Shown here: positions 59,543 through 64,000 of the stretch, piece by piece
Numbering within the stretch: the stretch's first letter is position 1
Layout of the letters: each line of letters begins with the position of its first letter
Origin: Chersky-840 sp035604715
Lineage (GTDB): Bacteria; Actinomycetota; Acidimicrobiia; Acidimicrobiales; UBA8190
Assembly: GCA_963731665.1 (NCBI GenBank)
Contig: CAVSWP010000008.1
Coordinates: 124,001 to 188,000 of the forward strand
Direction: 5' to 3'
DNA length: 64,000 bases
Position numbers and translations under genes: made by a program
The notes under the pieces: model-generated
Told to the model about the DNA's origin: nothing
Database searches by the model: none
The model's input: the letters and a program-made list of their open reading frames with translations, nothing else

Positions 59543-60490
59543 TTAGGTCACCGCGAAGGGGCACGCTTGTTTGCGGAGGCCCATCAGCAAGTTGTCGACG
59601 GCGCAGTGTGCCATGGCATTCCTGGTCTCCGTCGTGGCTGAGCCGATATGGGGAACGATGATGGCATTCGGCGCTCGTAACAGTGGATCATCGAGGCGCG
59701 GCGGCTCATCCTGAAGTACGTCCAGACCGGCACCGGCAATCTCGCCTTCCGTCAACGCTCGGACCAGCGCTGATTGGTCGACCACGCCACCCCGTGCGGT
59801 GTTGATGAAAAACGCCGTCGGCTTCATCAACGTGAACTCCTTGGGTCCCATCAGATTCCGCGTGGCGGCATTGAGGTCGACGTGAAGCGAGACAAAATCG
59901 GCTTCTCGCAATCCATCGGCCAACTCGGCGACGCGACCTACTGCCTCGATATCGGGCAGGTCACTCCGAGAATCGACATATTGCACCCGCATTCGGGCCG
60001 CCAGCGCCCGCTTCGCCACCGCCTGCCCGATTCGTCCATACCCCACGATCAGCAACACCTTCCCTGCCAAGTCGGCTCCGAACGGCACGTCGTTCCAACG
60101 ACCGCTCGTCACGGCCCGCATGGCGTCGGGGATGCGTCGGGCCAGCATGGTCATGAGGGCGAGGACCAGATCAGCCACCGCGTCGCTCAGCACCGGGGTG
60201 ATCGTCACAAGGATCCCTCGCTCGCGGGCCGAATCGAGATCGATGTGATCGACCCCCACACTCATGGTGCTGATCACTCGGAGCCTCGGTGCCCAGGCCA
60301 TGACCTGTCGATCCACAGCGACACTGGAGCTCACCAGGAGGCCCTCGGCCTCGGCCATCGCCGTCTGGAAAGTTGCCTCGTCGGATCTCGCGGCGGAGAG
60401 GACGGTGACGTCATACTCCGCCAGCCGGTCCAGCAACGACGGAACCAGCGACACGGTGATCACCGCCTTACAACGCCGGGGCTCCCTCAT
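59543..60490 (-). CDS. D-2-hydroxyacid dehydrogenase
   Basis: A 315-residue NAD(P)-dependent dehydrogenase. Conserved parts are LRVISTMSVGVDHIDLDSA, the Rossmann motif LLIVGYGRIGQAVAKRAL, FVSLHVDLNAATRNLMG, INTARGGVVDQSALVRALTEGEIAGAGLDVLQDEP, and IIVPHIGSATTETR with the catalytic His. ATG 60490 overlaps the stop of the aldolase gene (TGATG), so the two are co-translated. With an HpcH-type aldolase it could reduce the keto acid released (for example pyruvate, glyoxylate or tartronate semialdehyde). It is about 40 percent alike by eye to the dehydrogenase at 38111, not a recent duplicate. Confidence 0.92.
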   Translation of the reverse strand: MREPRRCKAVITVSLVPSLLDRLAEYDVTVLSAARSDEATFQTAMAEAEGLLVSSSVAVDRQVMAWAPRLRVISTMSVGVDHIDLDSARERGILVTITPVLSDAVADLVLALMTMLARRIPDAMRAVTSGRWNDVPFGADLAGKVLLIVGYGRIGQAVAKRALAARMRVQYVDSRSDLPDIEAVGRVAELADGLREADFVSLHVDLNAATRNLMGPKEFTLMKPTAFFINTARGGVVDQSALVRALTEGEIAGAGLDVLQDEPPRLDDPLLRAPNAIIVPHIGSATTETRNAMAHCAVDNLLMGLRKQACPFAVT

Positions 60491-61278
60491 CACAGGTATC
60501 CCGACTTCCCCGCAGAACCGGTACCGGGTCGAGCCCGCTGGAGGGCGTTCCCGGCGCCAACCCCCAGCAATCGGGCATCCGACGCCACCTCCACCAGTCG
60601 AAACCCCTGTTCCAACCGTTTGACCACCGTATCCGGGTTCCCGGCGATGCCCGGGACGACGTCGTGTCGTCGACACGCATCGATCACCCGTTCGAGGGCA
60701 TCGGTAAAGCTCGGCTCAGAGTGGTCCGGTGCCGGAGAGAGACCCAGAGTGACACTCAAATCCGCCGGCCCGACGTACACGGCGTCAACTCCGGGCACGG
60801 AAACGATGTCCTCGAGATTCTCCATTGCCACCTGGGTCTCGACCATCACGATGCACGCCACCTGGAGATTGGCCCGATCGAAGTAGTCAAACCCCGCCGA
60901 GTAGTTGGCTCGGAGCGGTCCATAGCTCCGATTTCCCAGCGGTGCATACCGGCACGCCGCCACCGCCGCCTCGGCATCCTCTCGCGAGTTGACCATCGGG
61001 ACGATGACTCCCCACGCTCCGGCGTCAAGACTCTTTCCGATGATGCCGGGCTCATTCCAAGGAACGCGGACCAATGGAACAGCTTGTGCGGATGAAGTGC
61101 CCTGAAGCATGTGGACCATTTGCGCGTAGTCGATCAGGCCGTGCTGCATGTCGATGCAGACCCAATCGAACCCTGCATGAGCCATGATCTCGGCAGACAC
61201 GCTGCTGGGCACCGTCAACCACCCACCGAGAGCGGCGCCTCCTTCAGCCCAAAGCGCACGCAACGCGTTGTCGCGCAT
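60490..61278 (-). CDS. HpcH/HpaI-family aldolase
   Basis: A class II pyruvate-type aldolase of 262 residues that cleaves 4-hydroxy-2-oxo acids to pyruvate (or glyoxylate) and an aldehyde. Landmarks: LGGWLTVPSSVSAEIMAHAGFDWVCIDMQHGLIDY, VPLVRVPWNEPGIIGKSLDAGAWGVIVPMVNSREDAEAAVAACRYAPLGNRSYGP in continuous form, IVMVETQVAMENLEDI (metal-ligand Glu), and YVGPADLSVTLGL (metal-ligand Asp). GAGGAGGGGAG precedes ATG 61278. It forms a two-gene operon with the dehydrogenase, typical of uronic- or aromatic-acid side pathways. Confidence 0.93.
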   Translation of the reverse strand: MRDNALRALWAEGGAALGGWLTVPSSVSAEIMAHAGFDWVCIDMQHGLIDYAQMVHMLQGTSSAQAVPLVRVPWNEPGIIGKSLDAGAWGVIVPMVNSREDAEAAVAACRYAPLGNRSYGPLRANYSAGFDYFDRANLQVACIVMVETQVAMENLEDIVSVPGVDAVYVGPADLSVTLGLSPAPDHSEPSFTDALERVIDACRRHDVVPGIAGNPDTVVKRLEQGFRLVEVASDARLLGVGAGNALQRARPGTGSAGKSGYL

Positions 61279-61382
61279 CTCCCCTCCTCGTCAATGACGA
61301 CCTAGGCTACGGCATCTCTGTTGCCACGTGAGAGGCGCTCCTTCGCCCCGCGAAGGTTGACCGACCAATGGAAGGAACAGGA

Positions 61383-62027
61383 ATGCCTCAGCTGCTCAGG
61401 GTCCATTGCTTCAACGTGTCGCTGGACGGGTTCGGCGCCGGTGACGGCCAGAGCCTGGACCACCCCTTCGGGCACGCCAACCCTGCAGACCTGTTCTCGT
61501 GGGCCGGCGCCACCGCAAGCTGGGTGAACCGGACCGACCCCGGCGGTAGCCGAGGACTCGACGACTACTTCACCCGCGACATGACACGCAATATCGGTGC
61601 CGAGATCATGGGTCGCAACAAGTTCGGCCCCCAGCGCGGCCCGTGGGAGAGTCACGAGTGGAAGGGCTGGTGGGGCGACATCCCACCGTTTCACACCCCC
61701 GTGTTCGTGCTCACCCATCACGACCGCCCGTCGTTCACGCTGTCCGACACCACCTTCCACTTCCTCGACGCGACACCCACCGAAGCCCTGCGGCGAGCAA
61801 AGGAGGCCGCAAGAGGCCAGGACGTGCGCCTGGGTGGCGGCGTCGCAACCGTCCGCGAATTCCTCGACGCCGACCTCGTTGACACGATGCACACCGCCGT
61901 CGCGCCAATCGAGCTCGGCCGGGGTGAACGCCTCTGGAAGTCCCACGGCGAGCTGCTCGACCGCTTCCATCTCGACTCCGTGCCCAGCCCCAGCGGCGTG
62001 ACCCACCTACTCTTTTGGCGCCGGTGA
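61383..62027 (+). CDS. Dihydrofolate reductase / RibD C-terminal-like protein
   Basis: A 214-residue protein of the DHFR-like (RibD C-terminal domain) superfamily: LLRVHCFNVSLDGFGAGDGQSLDHPFG, AEIMGRNKFGPQRGPW, FHTPVFVLTHHDRPSFTLSDTTFHFL, and RLGGGVATVREFLDADLVDTMHTAVAPIELGRGERLW with the GGG nucleotide-binding loop. I choose ATG 61383 because GGAAGG lies seven bases before it; an ATG five codons earlier is possible. Such stand-alone proteins are often annotated as dihydrofolate reductase family without proven activity. Divergent from the aldolase gene. Confidence 0.9.
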   Translation: MPQLLRVHCFNVSLDGFGAGDGQSLDHPFGHANPADLFSWAGATASWVNRTDPGGSRGLDDYFTRDMTRNIGAEIMGRNKFGPQRGPWESHEWKGWWGDIPPFHTPVFVLTHHDRPSFTLSDTTFHFLDATPTEALRRAKEAARGQDVRLGGGVATVREFLDADLVDTMHTAVAPIELGRGERLWKSHGELLDRFHLDSVPSPSGVTHLLFWRR

Positions 62028-62173
62028 CCGCGGCGCAGCATCGAGATCCGAACGGACGTCAGACAATCGGCGGCCTTTGGCCTATCGCCGGGTCACGGAG
62101 GGCACCAAATGACGGTCCGAGTCCGTCGGGAGGCAAAACTGTCCTGCCGTAGGTCGAACTGAGGAGGTCCCCG

Positions 62174-62461
62174 ATGTACGCACGTTTGGTCAGGTTCTCG
62201 CTCGGACCGGGAAACGAGACGAAAGCGCAAGAGCTGGCCGAAGAGATGGCACCGCTCATTGCGGAGCAACCGGGCTGTGAGGCCGTAACGGTGTTCGGAG
62301 ACCACGGCGAGGGTGATTACGGGATCTACGTGCTCTGGGATACGCAAGAGCACGCTGATATCGCGGCGGGAGTGGTCCGCCCTCGGCTCAATGAGCACCT
62401 TGCCGGAAACGCCAAGGCCCCTCCCGAGACGAGGCTGTTCGAGGTGCTGAAGGCCAAGTAG
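62174..62461 (+). CDS. Antibiotic biosynthesis monooxygenase-like small protein
   Basis: A 95-residue dimeric alpha-beta barrel (ABM-type) protein: MYARLVRFSLGPGNETKAQELAEEMAPLIAEQPGCEAVTVFGDHGEGDYGIYVLWDTQEHADIAA in continuous form. Members are cofactor-free monooxygenases, haem-degrading enzymes or stress proteins; no active-site assignment is made. GAGGAGG stands five to six bases before ATG 62174. It is followed by a converging permease gene. Confidence 0.88.
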   Translation: MYARLVRFSLGPGNETKAQELAEEMAPLIAEQPGCEAVTVFGDHGEGDYGIYVLWDTQEHADIAAGVVRPRLNEHLAGNAKAPPETRLFEVLKAK

Positions 62462-62490
62462 GCGCGCCTCCGTCGAGGCGCTGCTAAACG

Positions 62491-63588
62491 TCAGACATCC
62501 CGGGCCATCATCCGCCGCGCGCCGAGCACGGTCCAAACCACCACCCATGCGGCGATAACCAGCACCGCCACGATGGTCGATTCTGGTGGCAACGATGACG
62601 CGTTGTTTACCTTGCCGGGTCCGGCTCCCACGATGCCGAGCACGACGAAACCCAGTGCGCTCGGTTCCAGACGGGCCAAAGCCAGGGTGGCCCCCAGTCG
62701 CTGAAGGTTGATCACATGGGGAATCTGAACCAAGAAGATCGGACTCAAGACGAGCTCGTACACCAACATCAACACCACCGGAACGGTCCGCTGGCCCATC
62801 AGGGAAGCAAACCCAAGACCGACGATGAACCAGACGGTCGCCTCGAGCTCGAGCCACAGGCCCGTCCGGAGCATGAGAGAAGTCGACGGAGATAGGAACG
62901 TCTGGGCGTAGCTCGGATAGTCCTGTCGCGCCATGTCGACGGTCTGCGCCTTCGTCAATGGGGTCGTCAGTTGAGTCGGACCGTTGCACGGTCCGCCGAA
63001 GGGGAAGTCGCAGATGACGAGGTCAGGGTGGCCGGCGGCCCAGTTCTCATATCCGGCCTGCGACAGGCCAAGGGGCACATTGACTCCCTGGAAGTCGAAC
63101 TTGGTCGGAGCGGAGAATACGCAAACACCGCAGATGATGGTGAATGCCACCGCCACCATCGGAACGATGATGGCCAAGCCAGCGGGTATTCGGACCAAGT
63201 AGAGCGCCAATCGGGACCGTCCGGTCACCACCAGCTGCCTGAACATTCCGTCGGCGAGATCGACGGACCCCGCCGTACATCCCAACAAGGCAGCCACGAT
63301 GAACGCGAAGACGAAGACCACGCCGCTGAGGGCGTTGTAGGTGCCGTAGGAGCCCGCGGGACCGTAGGAGTGCGGGACAAAGGCGTGGAGCAGCAGACGG
63401 CTGGTGAGGAAGATCGCGGGGATACCAATGGTCAACACGATCATGGTGATCATGAGTCCGCGTCGCTTGCGCAGCTCCATGAACCTGGTCGAGATCATTC
63501 CGCCGGTGGGGATCCATGGCCCTCGGCCTTCGTGCTCGGGAACAACCGCAGCCAGAGCCGGTGCGCCCAGATCGGCTCGGGCCGTCAT
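62491..63588 (-). CDS. ABC-2-type transporter permease
   Basis: A 365-residue membrane protein with about six segments: a cytoplasmic lead with FMELRKRRGLMITMIVLTIGIPAIFL, VFVFAFIVAALLGCTAGSVDLADGMFRQLVVTGRSRLALYLVRIPAGLAIIVPMV (the DGMFR...TGRSR region typical of ABC-2 permeases), and a last TM at STIVAVLVIAAWVVVWTVLGARRM. A Cys/Pro-rich external loop lies between segments. The ATP-binding partner would normally be just upstream (63600 onward) but no such gene is present there. The substrate is unknown. Confidence 0.88.
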   Translation of the reverse strand: MTARADLGAPALAAVVPEHEGRGPWIPTGGMISTRFMELRKRRGLMITMIVLTIGIPAIFLTSRLLLHAFVPHSYGPAGSYGTYNALSGVVFVFAFIVAALLGCTAGSVDLADGMFRQLVVTGRSRLALYLVRIPAGLAIIVPMVAVAFTIICGVCVFSAPTKFDFQGVNVPLGLSQAGYENWAAGHPDLVICDFPFGGPCNGPTQLTTPLTKAQTVDMARQDYPSYAQTFLSPSTSLMLRTGLWLELEATVWFIVGLGFASLMGQRTVPVVLMLVYELVLSPIFLVQIPHVINLQRLGATLALARLEPSALGFVVLGIVGAGPGKVNNASSLPPESTIVAVLVIAAWVVVWTVLGARRMMARDV

Positions 63589-63875
63589 GCCGAGCGCCCA
63601 ATCGCTTGGTGAGCCTGCAGGACGACGGCTGACCTCTGATCCGACATGACGGGTTCGGACACATCACCAGGCTTCCACAGCCGCGATCACTACTGATGGT
63701 TTCGGTGTCGCCACGGCCGACCGATATCGCGGCCTCTTCACAGATCGTGATCGAGAACTGCCGGGTGGGCCGTGAGTCCACTAGAGGTCACCGAGCCCTA
63801 CCAAAGGACTCGCAGTGGTCACAACGGCCCTTGTCGAGCATCATGAAGGCGCTGTCGACGGATCGGAGACGTTGT
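63589..63875. other. Intergenic region with no gene seen
   Basis: About 290 bp between the divergent permease and the SDR gene. I find no ABC ATPase remnant, tRNA or clear repeat. The last bases carry GGAGA, the likely ribosome-binding site of the SDR gene. Confidence 0.4.
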
Positions 63876-64000
63876 CGTGTTGGAGCTGGGCTTAGATGGG
63901 AAGCGGGCAATCGTCGCAGGCTCGGGACCCGGACTGGGTCGGTCGTGCGCGCTGGGGTTGGCGGAAGCTGGAACCGCGGTGGCCTGCGTCGACTTCGACG
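63876..64000 (+). CDS. Short-chain dehydrogenase/reductase, N-terminal part
   Basis: The first 41 residues of an SDR, cut by the window edge. From GTG 63876 (GGAGA seven bases upstream) it reads LELGLDGKRAIVAGSGPGLGRSCALGLAEAGTAVACVDFD in continuous form. This contains the nucleotide-binding motif with Gly pattern GSGPGLG (usual TGxxxGxG) and an acidic residue ending the second strand (VDFD), suggesting NAD preference. The catalytic YxxxK lies beyond the window. Confidence 0.8.

Overview
This is a 64 kb stretch of a high-GC genome that looks actinobacterial and most resembles Acidimicrobiia. The evidence is frequent GTG starts, very high third-position GC, the MurT/GatD lipid II amidation pair, an F420-type luciferase-like oxidoreductase, actinobacterial-style secreted proteins, and strings of genes overlapping by ATGA or GTGA. 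The taxonomic call is an inference from gene content, not from a marker gene.

Layout. 1-0.4 kb: the end of an EAL-domain cyclic-di-GMP phosphodiesterase. 1-6 kb: two secreted proteins (one very large, with 14 cysteine-paired propeller-like repeats followed by fibronectin-III repeats) separated by gene-poor DNA with a microsatellite. 6.3-7.7 kb: a tyrosine integrase beside tRNA-Val(CAC), a classic integration arrangement. 7.7-17.9 kb (minus strand): an eleven-gene cobalamin uptake, salvage and assembly operon (btuF-btuC-btuD-cobO-cbiZ-cobU-cobS-cbiB-cobC-cobT-cobQ) preceded by a cobalamin riboswitch. 17.9-21.2 kb: an amidase, a two-domain VOC protein and a membrane protein.

21.2-28.2 kb: a TetR regulator divergent, across a perfect 14-bp palindrome, from a tight four-gene lipid-type cassette: fatty acyl-CoA reductase/HAD fusion, zinc alcohol dehydrogenase, LarA-like (DUF2088) protein and PlsC acyltransferase. 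I regard this as the best candidate for an undescribed pathway. 28.2-31.8 kb: GatD, MurT and a HAD-PlsC fusion (minus strand). 32-45 kb: mostly single genes (LysR, GNAT, YqgE, GH116 glycosidase, ureidoglycolate lyase-like, cupin, two-carbon/keto-acid enzymes, LLM oxidoreductase, GYD protein, TSUP transporter, LigD-type ligase, GH26 glycosidase).

45.2-52.6 kb: a second regulated cassette. A TetR regulator and small cupin lie divergent from an acyl-CoA synthetase, a four-subunit VorB-type 2-oxoacid:ferredoxin oxidoreductase, a sugar-phosphate isomerase-like protein and a Gfo/Idh/MocA oxidoreductase. An operator-like motif occurs in front of both the synthetase and the oxidoreductase. This stretch is dense with single-base frameshifts, while the two catalytic subunits of the oxidoreductase are intact. 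The pattern points to local sequence error more than to gene decay. 52.9-58.7 kb: secreted proteins, a DUF429 protein and a phosphoesterase. 58.7-64 kb: less GC-biased DNA with small unknown genes, a dehydrogenase/aldolase pair, a DHFR-like protein, a small monooxygenase-fold protein, an ABC permease and the start of an SDR.

Isolated frameshifts or missing stops elsewhere (about 1.95, 5.4, 22.75, 24.35, 29.1 and 55.43 kb) merge or split neighbouring genes; the entries describe the likely true gene units.
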